Source: Chitinophagaceae bacterium (lineage in GTDB: Bacteria; Bacteroidota; Bacteroidia; Chitinophagales; Chitinophagaceae). Taken from it: DNA of 64,000 nucleotides. Within the stretch, counting starts at the first letter, position 1, and every line of letters begins with the position of its first letter. This document shows positions 53,409-62,578 of the stretch, piece after piece. The DNA is taken from the NCBI GenBank assembly GCA_016710165.1, contig JADJLJ010000001.1:1736001-1800000 (forward strand), written 5' to 3'. Under the pieces are notes generated by a model. The model was not told the origin of the DNA, ran no database searches, and saw only the letters and a program-made list of their open reading frames with translations. Both the position numbers and the translations under genes were made by a program.

Positions 53409-53744
53409 TTAGCAGCAGGCTTTTTCGTTCTGTACTTTCAGTTTATTGAACAGGAAGCTGAATTCGCCCATGAACTTGTCAAAGGCCTTCCAGTTGATGC
53501 AGTAACAGCTTCTCGGGCCGTCAATATTTCCGTCAATGAGCCCGGCATTCTTCAGTTCTTTTAAATGCTGGGATACGGTGGATTGCGAAAGGGGCAACCC
53601 GTCCACTAGTTCACCGCAGATACATTCATTCCGCTGTGCCAGTAATTTAAGAATGGCAATGCGGGCCGGGTGAGCCAGCGCTTTGGCAAAAGCGGCCAGG
53701 TCCTGTTCCTTTTGGGAGAATTCTTCTTTTTTGTGAATGGCCAT
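53409..53744 (-). CDS. arsR: ArsR-family metalloregulator
   Basis: Winged-helix repressor released by As(III)/Sb(III). HTH region LVDGLPLSQSTVSQHLKELKNAGL. Cys41 and Cys43 (NECICGEL) sit in the alpha3-like site; additional Cys80/Cys82 (RSCYCI) and a C-terminal CC (110-111) are also candidate ligands. First gene of the operon, 29 bp before arsM. Its start is 17 nt downstream of a -7 box lying inside an inverted repeat, the probable operator. Confidence 0.93.
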   Translation of the reverse strand: MAIHKKEEFSQKEQDLAAFAKALAHPARIAILKLLAQRNECICGELVDGLPLSQSTVSQHLKELKNAGLIDGNIDGPRSCYCINWKAFDKFMGEFSFLFNKLKVQNEKACC

Positions 53745-53751
53745 GTTTTTA

Positions 53752-53777
53752 TTTTATATCGCAAATATACGATAAAA
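53752..53777 (-). promoter_or_regulatory. arsR operator overlapping its -7 box
   Basis: Inverted repeat TATCG (53757-53761) and CGATA (53770-53774) with 8-nt spacer, flanked by TTTTA and AAAA. The spacer read on the minus strand is TATATTTG, a perfect TAnnTTTG -7 box. A repressor bound here would cover the promoter. Confidence 0.65.
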
Positions 53778-53807
53778 GAATTCAGACCGCCAAATTTTTT
53801 CCATAAA

Positions 53808-53834
53808 AAAAGTCAGGCGGCTGACCTGACTTTT
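53808..53834 (-). terminator. Terminator after the AIM24 gene
   Basis: AAAAGTCAGG / CCTGACTTTT, 10-bp stem, 7-nt loop, T-run on the minus strand. It separates the AIM24 gene from the arsR promoter. Confidence 0.8.
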
Positions 53835-53884
53835 ACTAAATCCCTGGAAATGAAGTCCCGGGGAATGAAATTTTTTTAGAAAAT

Positions 53885-54676
53885 TTATTCTCTTCCGTCC
53901 AACAAATTACCCAGCCCCCCTAAAATACTTCCTTCTTCCTTCCGCTTATACGTACCGTATTGCATGATGCGGCCCGCCAGGCGGCTGATGGGCAGTGACT
54001 GCAGCCAGACCTTTCCCGGTCCCTGCAATTTGGCAAAGAATAATCCTTCCCCGCCAAACATCCAGTTCTTGATCCCCCGCACAAATTCAATGTCAAAATC
54101 CACCCCTGCGGTATAGGCAACCACACAACCCGTATCTACTTTCAATATTTCGCCGGCCTGCAATTCCTTTTCTACTACGTACCCGCCTGCATGTGCAAAT
54201 GCCATTCCATCGCCCTCGATCTTTTCCATGATGAATCCTTCCCCGCCAAAAATTCCGGTGCCAAGCCTTCGTTGAAACTCAATACCGATACTCACCCCTT
54301 TTGCTGCACAGAGAAAAGCATCTTTCTGTGCGATGATCTTACCCCCCAACCGGCTCAGGTCAAACGAGATGATCTTTCCTGTGTAAGGCGCTGCAAAGCT
54401 TACCCGCTTTTTTCCCTGTCCCACATTGGTGAAGGCGGTCATAAATAAACTTTCCCCTACCAGTAATCTTTTGCCGGCACTGAATAATTTACCGAGTATG
54501 CCGTTATCCTGCTGCTGGCTTCCGTCTCCAAAGATGGTGTTCATCTGGATACCGTTGTCCATCATCATAAAAGCGCCGCTTTCGGCAATGGCTGTTTCAT
54601 TGGGGTCCAGTTCAATTTCCACAAACTGGAGTTCTTCCCCGTAGATCCTGTAGTCGATTTCGTGATTTGATATCAT
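53885..54676 (-). CDS. AIM24/TIGR00266 family protein
   Basis: 263-aa all-beta protein with the family pattern: EIELDPNETAIAESGAFMMMDNGIQMNT, then GEGFIMEKIEGDGMAFAHAGG and FAKLQGPGKVWLQSLP. Homologues occur in bacteria and as mitochondrial AIM24; biochemical role unknown. No signal peptide. Monocistronic between two terminators. Confidence 0.9.
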   Translation of the reverse strand: MISNHEIDYRIYGEELQFVEIELDPNETAIAESGAFMMMDNGIQMNTIFGDGSQQQDNGILGKLFSAGKRLLVGESLFMTAFTNVGQGKKRVSFAAPYTGKIISFDLSRLGGKIIAQKDAFLCAAKGVSIGIEFQRRLGTGIFGGEGFIMEKIEGDGMAFAHAGGYVVEKELQAGEILKVDTGCVVAYTAGVDFDIEFVRGIKNWMFGGEGLFFAKLQGPGKVWLQSLPISRLAGRIMQYGTYKRKEEGSILGGLGNLLDGRE

Positions 54677-54746
54677 GGCTTGATTTTTTTTGTGAAGTTA
54701 AGGCCTGTTCATAAAATGGAACCATTAAATCAGGATGAATGGAAAT

Positions 54747-54781
54747 AAAATGCTGTCCCGCCAAAGGTGGGACAGCATTTT
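54747..54781 (-). terminator. Terminator of the RND efflux operon
   Basis: AAAATGCTGTCCCGCC / GGTGGGACAGCATTTT, 16-bp stem with one G-T wobble and 3-nt loop, about 20 nt after the stop of the RND permease gene on the minus strand; T-run on either strand. Confidence 0.88.
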
Positions 54782-54801
54782 AAAAACCAGCTCACCGGTT
54801 T

Positions 54802-57800
54802 TCAGGACCTCATTTCTTTCAATGTTCCGTTCCATACCTTTTTGCCCTGTATCTTTCTTACTAAATACATGATACCTGCAAATATGAAGAAGAACGGACC
54901 GGAAAAACCCAGCAGGGCAATATACTTTGTGCCGTAGAATTTTTCCATCGGCCTTCTTAACCGTTCAGCGATCAGGTACATGCTTGGCACCATGATCAAT
55001 GTGAGGAAGAAGGCGAATATCAACCCGAATATGATCGTCCAGCTCAACGGCCCCCAGAACACCACACTGTCTCCCCCGAAGAAAATATGCGGATTCAGGT
55101 GCTGGAAGAAAGAGATGAAATTGATATTGAACCCAACGGCCAGCGGCAATAATCCCAGCATGGTAGCCAGGGCTGTCAGCAACACCGGGATGATACGGAT
55201 CTTTCCCGCCTGTATCGCAGCCTCTCTCGTTTTTACTCCCCTTCCACGCAATTCATCCGTAAATTCAATTAACAGGATACCGTTCTTTATCACAATGCCT
55301 GCCAGGCCGATCACCCCTACCAGCAACATGATGGTGGCTATGGTCATGCCCGTAAAAGCATAACCCAGCAAAACACCGATCACGGAGAAGAATATTTCTG
55401 TCAACACAATGAATGGTTTGCTCATAGAGTTGAACTGCAGGACCAGTATCAGGAATATCAGTCCCAGCGCCAGGAAGAATGCCGTAACCAGGAACGTATT
55501 CGTTTCCGCTTCCTGTTCTCCCTGCCCGGTTTGTTTTATAATGACATTATCGGGTATTTTGTTCTTTGACCTGAAGTCGGCAATTTTATCTGCCAGTTTT
55601 TTATTGATCTCGCCGGTCATGGTTGGATCCAGCACATTCGACTGAAGCTGGATGGTACGCTTTACATTTTTACGGGCGATGGCGCCGGATGTATTGGTAT
55701 AGTCGATCGTAGCCACTGCACTCACCGGAACTGATTTTATCATCATGGTATTCATATCCATGAATGTGATACGCATGTTCATCACATCGGTGATATTCTT
55801 TCTTTGCAGGTCTGCATAACGTAACTGAATCTTATACTCGTCCTCTCCCTCTTTCAGTTTGCTTACTTCTTTTCCAAATACCGCAGTACGTATTTCCGAA
55901 CCTATCTGACCGGTGCTCAATCCTTCCATCATGGCCCGTTCCCTGTCAACGTTTATCGTTATTTCCGGGCTGTTCAGGTCAACATCCATTTTCAGGTTTT
56001 CAATACCATAGATCTGGTTGGTGTCGAGATAATTAGACAGGTTACTGGCCACTTTTGAAATTTCTTCAAAACTGTCTCCCACAATTTCTATGTTAACCGG
56101 GGGGTCGGTTGGCGGGCCACCGTCTTCCTTTGCCACTTCAATACTGGCGCCGGGAATTCCTCCCATTTGTTTCCGTATCTCGTCAAGATAAGGTTTGGTG
56201 TGTTTGCCATGCCGCTTTTCAAACTCCACAAACGAAACCTGTATCCTTCCCAGGTTAGGCTGTACACTGCGGTTATTACTGCGTGGGTTATTTGCACTGT
56301 TGGCCACGTTGGCGATGATACTTTCCACGATGCTGCCCTCGGTTCCGGGTTTTTCTGCTTCCAGCACTTTGTAAACCCTTTTCTCAAGAACTTGTGTAAC
56401 GCTGTCCGTTACTTTTACATCGGTACCCACCGGCATTTTTAAATACACATATATAAAATTGGGATCGCCGTCCGGGAAGAATGTCCTGTCATTACCCCGC
56501 AACACCAATAAACCAAATGCCACCGGGAACAGAATGAATAAACTCACCAGCATCCAGATCGGCCTGCGGCCATGCAATACCCAGCGTAATAATGTTTCGT
56601 AACGCCGCATTAAACCAGGCAATACCCTGTTCTGGAAATAATGAATGATATCCCTGAATACAAAGCGATTGAGTATATTAAGCAATGCCATGAACAAAAG
56701 GAAGTTTGCAAAACCATGCCATCCTGCAAAATGAAGCAGTACGCCAAATATCACAGAAAGCCAGAAATACGGCTTTTTGAACAATGCCTTTTTAGGTTCA
56801 TCAAATTCCCTGCCCTCGGGTTTCATAAAGCTTACGGCAAACACCGGGTTAAAAATGAACGCCACGATCAGTGATGCTGCCAGCGTAAGTATCAGCATCG
56901 TGGGCAGGTAGATCATGAACTTACCGATGATCCCCTTCCAGAACAGCAGCGGAAAGAATGGCGCCAGCGTGGTTGCCGTACCTGCCAGTACCGGGATGAA
57001 GATCTCACCGGCCGCTTCCTTGGCGCTCCGGATGATCGGCATCTTACCATTACTATAAATACGGTGGGTGTTTTCAATCACTACGATCGCATCATCCACA
57101 ATAATTCCCAACCCGAACAGCAATGCAAACAACACAATGAAATTGAGTGTTACAGAAGTACCAACCACGAAGTCGGCCACCGGAAGGAATAGGAAAGCGA
57201 CGAACACACTCAGCGGCACACTCAACGCCACAAAGAAGGCATTGGTAACACCCATGAAGAACATCAATACCACCAACACCAGTATGAACCCGATTATGAT
57301 GGTATTGATCAGTTCATTGAAGGAAGTAGCCGTAGCCTTGCTCTGGTCGCCAGTGATGACCACTTTCAGGTCCCTGGGTAATTCCCCCTCGTCTTTCATC
57401 CCGGTAACAATGTCTTTCACTTTTCCGGCAGCACTTATCAGATTTTCGCCGGCACGTTTTACTATGTTTATGGTGATCACATTTTTCCCATCCAGCCGGG
57501 CATAACTTTCTTTTTCCTTAATGGTATCTTTCAGTTCGGCAATATCTTTCAGATAAACAGATGCTCCCCGGGCACTGCTTCGTACCACAATATCCTGCAG
57601 GTTCAAAGCGCTGGTGAATTGTCCTTTGATCTTGATGGTACGCTTCATGTCACCCACTTCCAGCAGACCGCCCGTAATATCCCGGTTCTCGCGGCTGATG
57701 GCATTCTCAATATCCATGAACGATATCCTGGCAGCCTGCATTTTGTATGGGTCCACGTTTACCTGTATCTCTCTTTCGGGGGCACCCACAATTTCAGCAC

Positions 57801-58359
57801 GGGTGATCTCCGGCAGTTCTTCAAAGTGATCCTGCATCTTATCGGCATATTTCTTCAGTTTGATGCCATCGTAATCACCGCTGATATTTACGAACATAAT
57901 GGGCATTTCGCTGAAAGCGAATTCCTGTGCATTCGGTTGAGAAGTGAGGTCCGTGGGCAGGTCTGACTTTGCCTTGTCAATGGCATCCTTCACTTTTACC
58001 TTAGCCACTTCTGTCTTCACATCGGTATCAAATTCAATTACGATCAGGCTGAAGTCCGTTTGCGAAGTGCTGGTTATCTTTTTTACCTTGGCACCGCTGA
58101 TCCCCTTCAGTTGTTTCTCAATGGGCCTGGTCACCAGGTTCTCAATATCCCTGGGAGAGTTGCCTACATAGACCGTAGTTACACTGATGGTGGGTACCAC
58201 GATGTCGGGAAACTGCTCTTTAGGAAGTGTATTAAACGTTATCAACCCATAAGCCGAGATCAGGATCGCAATGATGTAAACTGCCGTACGGTTATTGATC
58301 GCCCAGCTTGTTGGACCGAATTCTTTAAATTTTCTTTTTGCTCCTTCTATAAAACTCAT
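54802..58359 (-). CDS. RND efflux transporter permease (AcrB/HAE1-like)
   Basis: Inner membrane proton-driven pump of a tripartite system. 12-helix RND plan with the proton-relay pair DD in GIIVDDAIVVIENTHRI (helix 4), which marks the drug (HAE1) class and not the metal (HME) class. Large periplasmic loops after helices 1 and 7. At 1185 aa it is longer than AcrB; extra hydrophobic segments lie in the central part (about 535-585) and at the C-terminus. Last gene of tetR-tolC-acrA-acrB. Substrates unknown. Confidence 0.94.
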   Translation of the reverse strand: MSFIEGAKRKFKEFGPTSWAINNRTAVYIIAILISAYGLITFNTLPKEQFPDIVVPTISVTTVYVGNSPRDIENLVTRPIEKQLKGISGAKVKKITSTSQTDFSLIVIEFDTDVKTEVAKVKVKDAIDKAKSDLPTDLTSQPNAQEFAFSEMPIMFVNISGDYDGIKLKKYADKMQDHFEELPEITRAEIVGAPEREIQVNVDPYKMQAARISFMDIENAISRENRDITGGLLEVGDMKRTIKIKGQFTSALNLQDIVVRSSARGASVYLKDIAELKDTIKEKESYARLDGKNVITINIVKRAGENLISAAGKVKDIVTGMKDEGELPRDLKVVITGDQSKATATSFNELINTIIIGFILVLVVLMFFMGVTNAFFVALSVPLSVFVAFLFLPVADFVVGTSVTLNFIVLFALLFGLGIIVDDAIVVIENTHRIYSNGKMPIIRSAKEAAGEIFIPVLAGTATTLAPFFPLLFWKGIIGKFMIYLPTMLILTLAASLIVAFIFNPVFAVSFMKPEGREFDEPKKALFKKPYFWLSVIFGVLLHFAGWHGFANFLLFMALLNILNRFVFRDIIHYFQNRVLPGLMRRYETLLRWVLHGRRPIWMLVSLFILFPVAFGLLVLRGNDRTFFPDGDPNFIYVYLKMPVGTDVKVTDSVTQVLEKRVYKVLEAEKPGTEGSIVESIIANVANSANNPRSNNRSVQPNLGRIQVSFVEFEKRHGKHTKPYLDEIRKQMGGIPGASIEVAKEDGGPPTDPPVNIEIVGDSFEEISKVASNLSNYLDTNQIYGIENLKMDVDLNSPEITINVDRERAMMEGLSTGQIGSEIRTAVFGKEVSKLKEGEDEYKIQLRYADLQRKNITDVMNMRITFMDMNTMMIKSVPVSAVATIDYTNTSGAIARKNVKRTIQLQSNVLDPTMTGEINKKLADKIADFRSKNKIPDNVIIKQTGQGEQEAETNTFLVTAFFLALGLIFLILVLQFNSMSKPFIVLTEIFFSVIGVLLGYAFTGMTIATIMLLVGVIGLAGIVIKNGILLIEFTDELRGRGVKTREAAIQAGKIRIIPVLLTALATMLGLLPLAVGFNINFISFFQHLNPHIFFGGDSVVFWGPLSWTIIFGLIFAFFLTLIMVPSMYLIAERLRRPMEKFYGTKYIALLGFSGPFFFIFAGIMYLVRKIQGKKVWNGTLKEMRS

Positions 58360-58419
58360 AAAATTATTTTAGTAATCCTCCGTTAGTTATCTTTTCGTCT
58401 CTTACAACATTGTACTCAA

Positions 58420-59634
58420 TTATTTTATCGTGGTGCTGATCAGCTGACCGTCATAAATATTCTGGTATCCCTCAGTGATCAGTTCATCGCCTGCTTTCAG
58501 TCCTGACCTGATCTCCACATTCGTACCATATACTTCACCGATCACTACGGGTTGTTTTTTTGCCACGGTTTTACCATTGCTGAGCCTGGTGAGCAGGTAA
58601 ACGTATTTACTGTTCTCATCACTCTGTACCGTATTCACCGGGATCACCACCGCATTGGGTGCTGCGTAATCGAGTATCTTAATGATAGCCGATTGATTGG
58701 GTTTTAAAGCAGGATCAACGGGTATCTTTGCTTCTGCAATAAAGCCCCTTAATGTTGGATCAATGGACTGGCTGATGAGCGAGATGCTGGAGGTAACTTT
58801 TTTATTGGCATCCGGTATGCTGATCTCAACCACCGAACCTTTATGTAACCGGGTAAGATAATTCTCCGGGATATTGGTCACCACTTTCAGGTTGCTGGTG
58901 TTCACGATCTTTATCTGTGGACCAGCCGCTGTCATTCCCTGGAAAGTTTCACCCACTTTTACATTCACAATATCCGCCACCCCGTTCACATCGCTGTATA
59001 CATTGGTGGTCTTCATTTGCTCCACGGCCACCTGCACCTGTTCACCTGCTGATTTCAACTGGTTCTCCAGTGCTTCCACATTATTCTTTGCAGAGATCAG
59101 CTGCACTTCGGTGCCAATACCCTGGTCCCAAAGATTTTTCTGGCGTTGGTAAATGTTCCTGGCAAAACTCAGTTGTGTTTTAATGCCTTCTGCTTGCTGT
59201 TTGGCGGCCGTTACCTGTTGCTGAACGATGGCATCATCCAATTTCAATAACAACTGGCCTTTCTTTACATACTGGCCCTGCACCACGTATACGGCTTTCA
59301 CCTGGCCAGGCATTCCCCGGGGAGATATGTAAGAGATATTCTCCGCATCCACATGGCCCTGCAGGTCGATGTAATGCTTGAAGTCCTGGGTAGTGACTGC
59401 TGCTGTACCTACTAATTTGATCTTAGCTGTATTGGCCGAATTGCTGTCAAGCTTCTCCAGTTCAGCCTGCAGTTTTTTTATCTCCTCTTCATTCTTTGCA
59501 CTTTGTACTTTCAATTTCTCAATGGCAGCCTTTTTGTCATTGATGATGGCGGCGTTGTCCTTTTTACTGTTGTTGCAGGATGCCATGAGCAGTATCGCTG
59601 ACAGGGCAATGGTTATTTGTGTTGCTTTTTTCAT
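58420..59634 (-). CDS. RND efflux periplasmic adaptor (membrane fusion protein)
   Basis: Lipoprotein signal (lipobox MASC, Cys20), coiled coil (about 25-65), lipoyl/barrel-sandwich halves (RGMPGQVKAVYVVQGQYVKKGQLLLKLDD), alpha-hairpin (about 150-215) and beta-barrel plus membrane-proximal domains (VIGEVYGTNVEIRSGLKAGDELITEGYQ). 404 aa. Connects the permease with the TolC-like channel. Confidence 0.94.
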   Translation of the reverse strand: MKKATQITIALSAILLMASCNNSKKDNAAIINDKKAAIEKLKVQSAKNEEEIKKLQAELEKLDSNSANTAKIKLVGTAAVTTQDFKHYIDLQGHVDAENISYISPRGMPGQVKAVYVVQGQYVKKGQLLLKLDDAIVQQQVTAAKQQAEGIKTQLSFARNIYQRQKNLWDQGIGTEVQLISAKNNVEALENQLKSAGEQVQVAVEQMKTTNVYSDVNGVADIVNVKVGETFQGMTAAGPQIKIVNTSNLKVVTNIPENYLTRLHKGSVVEISIPDANKKVTSSISLISQSIDPTLRGFIAEAKIPVDPALKPNQSAIIKILDYAAPNAVVIPVNTVQSDENSKYVYLLTRLSNGKTVAKKQPVVIGEVYGTNVEIRSGLKAGDELITEGYQNIYDGQLISTTIK

Positions 59635-59658
59635 CTGTATATAGTTGGTCATTTAGTA

Positions 59659-61061
59659 TTAAAGTTTTCCGGTTGCCTTTAAGAAATCAACCTTTGCAAT
59701 GATGGCATCCTGCAGGGCTGTGATGTAGTTGGTCTGTGCGGTTTTCAGGTCAAGCTGTGCCGTATTGATCTCGGTGGCAGAGCCGGTGCCTATTTCATAT
59801 TTCTTTTTGTCTGGTTGTATACCTTTTCTGCCAGCGCCATGTTCTTCTTTTGAAAGTCCATGGTGGCGATGGCAGCAATAAAATTATTCGTTGAACTCTC
59901 CACTTCCCGGTCGATACTGATCTTCAATGCTTCTGTTTGATTTTGCGTTTTCTGCAATTGCAATCTTGCCTGTTGCTTCCTTGCCTGCAATGCAAATCCA
60001 TTGAAGATGGGAACCTTCATCTGCAACCCGATATACGAGCTGGTAAACCAGTCGCCTTTGCCGAAAATATCAAACTCGTTTCGCTGCGCCTGCTTGCTGT
60101 AACCGCCAACCAGCAGGAAAGTTGGGACCTGGCTGAGCTTATACCTTCTTACATTCAATCCATTGAGTTTATTGGTTACCTCAGCTATCTGGTAGTCTTT
60201 CCGGTCGCTGTATTTGAACTGGCTGGCCTCCAGCACGCCTTCCTTCACCTGGTTGTCATCCAGGGTATCGGTGAGCACAAGGCTGTCTTTTATCGGCATG
60301 CCCATCAACAGTTTTAATCCCGAGTAACCGTTCCGGAGCATGTTATCTGCTTTCAGCTTTTCTGTCTGCAGGTTGGCGATCTGTACAGATAATTTATCAA
60401 TATCTATTCTTTCGGTGAAGCCGTTATCAAACATGATCTGAACATCGTGCTTTAGTTTCTCCAGCCGGCTGATATTGGCATCCAGCAACCCGATCTGAAC
60501 CTTTCCGGCAACCAGCTGGTAATACACTTTATATACATTGGCCCGTATACCCTCTTCGGTCAGTTCAGCGATCCGTTCCTGCAAACTGATGGTTCCGTTA
60601 CGTGCCTTCAATGCAATAAACACCTGGCCGTCAAAAACGATCTGGCTTAAGGTAACCCCGGCATTTGCATTCCAGGGATTCCCGAAAGGGAAAAGCAGGT
60701 TGCTAAAGCCGCCGGAAGGAACTGTTATGGGATTACCGCCGGCATCCCGTACATCTTCGTTCTTCAGTACATCGTATACCTGGTAACTTATAAAATCCGG
60801 TATGGTCTGTACCGGGATATCAATATTCCGGGTAATGGATGCACTACCGTTTATCTGCGGCAGGGCAATGGATGTAACGTCCCGGTTCACCTGTTTTTGG
60901 ATCAGTATGTCCAGTAAGGCATTTTTTACCTGCACGGAATTCTGTTTGGCATAATCCACCGCCTGCTGCGCCGTAAAGGAATTTATCTTTTGTGCATTCA
61001 TATCCTTGTTCTGCATCAGCAGGGCCAGCATGAACAGGCTGTACTTCGTTATTTTTTTCAT
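59659..61061 (-). pseudogene. TolC-family outer membrane channel, frameshifted near the C-terminus
   Basis: Signal peptide (ending DMNAQ), two TolC repeats (AVDYAKQNSVQVKNALLDI; IQKQ; LQARKQQARLQLQKTQ). The main frame stops at 59790 after QTKRNMK. In the next frame the missing end follows without a stop: YEIGTGSATEINTAQLD, then LKTAQTNYITALQDAIIAK to TGKL, the standard TolC C-terminus, ending at 59659. One A added to the A5 run (59804-59808, T on the plus strand) restores QTKKKYEIGTGS. The full protein would be about 468 aa. Probably functional if the deletion is a sequencing error. Confidence 0.88.
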
Positions 61062-61074
61062 CGCCGCTATTTTA

Positions 61075-61716
61075 TTACTTGTCATTTTTTATCTCTGTTT
61101 TGGCTTTTTGTTCCATGTACTTCAATATCAGTTCATATCCTTTCAGGGTCACCAACCCAAACAGGAAATGAACGATGATCTCATCCTGTATCTTGGCCAG
61201 GCTGTGTTTGAGGCCCTGCTGAAACTCCGGGTTGAAGGGGATGAACATCGTTTCCACCCGGTACTTGCACAGAATGTCGATGGCTATTTCGGGGCGGTAC
61301 AATTCTTCCCTTAACCCCCGTTCTGCATTCTGCCTGCAAACATTGTAGAGGAACTCGTTCTTGTGCTTCATGAATTTCCGGAATGCAGCAGGATGGTATT
61401 TCTGCATATCAAACAGGATGGAGGGGTTCATCGTTTTGAACATTTCGGCCATCATGTCCATCACCAGGAATATTTCATGGATGGCATTTTCGGCCTTGTC
61501 CCTGTCGGCATTGCATTCACACTGGTTGGTAATGATCACATCATCCACCACCGCTTCTACCAGTTCGTCCTTGTCTTTAAAGTACTGGTAAATGGTCTTT
61601 TTACTCATCCCGAGATTGGCGGCAATATCATCCATGCTCACGCTGCGGATACTGTACTGCATCACCAGGTCGTGGGCTGCTTTCTGAATGCGTTGTTTTG
61701 TATCTGGTATTATCAT
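61075..61716 (-). CDS. TetR/AcrR-family regulator of the efflux operon
   Basis: 213 aa; N-terminal HTH (about 10-55; SMDDIAANLGMSKKTIYQYFKDKDEL) with the family-typical Gly-x-Ser-x-x-x-Ile-Tyr-x-Tyr/Phe pattern, and a helical ligand-binding domain. First gene of the operon, 13 bp before tolC. Its promoter is covered by a perfect inverted repeat, so autorepression and control of the pump are likely. The ligand is unknown. Confidence 0.93.
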   Translation of the reverse strand: MIIPDTKQRIQKAAHDLVMQYSIRSVSMDDIAANLGMSKKTIYQYFKDKDELVEAVVDDVIITNQCECNADRDKAENAIHEIFLVMDMMAEMFKTMNPSILFDMQKYHPAAFRKFMKHKNEFLYNVCRQNAERGLREELYRPEIAIDILCKYRVETMFIPFNPEFQQGLKHSLAKIQDEIIVHFLFGLVTLKGYELILKYMEQKAKTEIKNDK

Positions 61717-61726
61717 AATCGGGGCA

Positions 61727-61765
61727 CAAAACTATGGAAACTTTTAATGTAACCAAAGTTTCCAT
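61727..61765 (-). promoter_or_regulatory. tetR operator and promoter
   Basis: Perfect 11-bp inverted repeat ATGGAAACTTT (61734-61744) and AAAGTTTCCAT (61755-61765) with 10-nt spacer. On the minus strand the -33 TTG (61754-61756) and -7 box TAGTTTTG (61727-61734) are exactly 19 nt apart and overlap the repeat, so a bound repressor would block polymerase. The -7 box lies 10 nt before the tetR ATG. Confidence 0.82.
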
Positions 61766-61855
61766 CATCTTTTTTTGCCATTCATAATAAAAAATTAACC
61801 GTGGTGAATGTAAAAGCCTGTTTTTCACTGCTTAGAAAAAGGGAACCCAATCAGT

Positions 61856-61863
61856 TATCTTTG
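61856..61863 (+). promoter_or_regulatory. -7 box of the DUF502 gene
   Basis: TATCTTTG fits TAnnTTTG, 19 nt before ATG 61883. An out-of-frame ATG at 61873 opens a 10-codon frame that overlaps the real start. Confidence 0.5.
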
Positions 61864-61882
61864 ATACATAAAATGAACCATC

Positions 61883-62500
61883 ATGACCAGGAATTTTCAC
61901 TATAAGAAGGTGTTGCAATACTTTCTGCAGGGGCTTTTGATACTGGGCCCGGTTACCATCACCGCCTACTTTATATACTGGGCGGTCACCACCATCGACA
62001 ACCTGATACCCATCTTCACTTATACGGATGCCCAGGGCGTGGTGCGTGTGCAGAACTACGGGATCGGTTTCCTGCTGATCATCGTGGCGCTCATTGTGAT
62101 CGGGTATTTCAGTTCCTTTTTCATTACCACCCGCATCCTCAATTTTTTCGACAAACTGCTGGAAAGGACCCCGGGCATCAAGCATATTTACTCCACCACC
62201 CGTGATTTTTTTGAAGCCTTTGCGGGAGACAATAAGAAATTCACCAAGCACGTACTTGCCAATGTAGACGACAATGATGTATGGCGGTTTGGTTTTGTGA
62301 CCCGGGAGGAAATGGAGGATTTTGGCCTGCATGAATACGTCACCGTCTATATCCCCATGGCCTATTCTGTTGCCGGAAATGTGTACGTGATACCAAAGAA
62401 CCGGGTGAAGCCGATCTCAAATATCACGGCGGCACAAACCATGAAATTTGCCGTGAGCGGTGGGGTTACCGACATCGATGAAGATGAGGCAAAAAAATAA
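61883..62500 (+). CDS. DUF502 family membrane protein
   Basis: 205 aa. Two N-terminal membrane helices (about 10-35 with GLLILGPVTITAYFIYW; about 60-82 with GIGFLLIIVALIVIGYFSSFF), then the conserved ERTPGIKHIYSTTRDFFEAF and VYIPMAYSVAGNVYVIPKNRV typical of DUF502. Function unknown. Confidence 0.9.
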   Translation: MTRNFHYKKVLQYFLQGLLILGPVTITAYFIYWAVTTIDNLIPIFTYTDAQGVVRVQNYGIGFLLIIVALIVIGYFSSFFITTRILNFFDKLLERTPGIKHIYSTTRDFFEAFAGDNKKFTKHVLANVDDNDVWRFGFVTREEMEDFGLHEYVTVYIPMAYSVAGNVYVIPKNRVKPISNITAAQTMKFAVSGGVTDIDEDEAKK

Positions 62501-62578
62501 AACACCATACTTTAACCGGAAAAAAAACAGGGAAAGCCGGAATGATTGATTCAACTTGAGACGACTCAATCGTGTACA

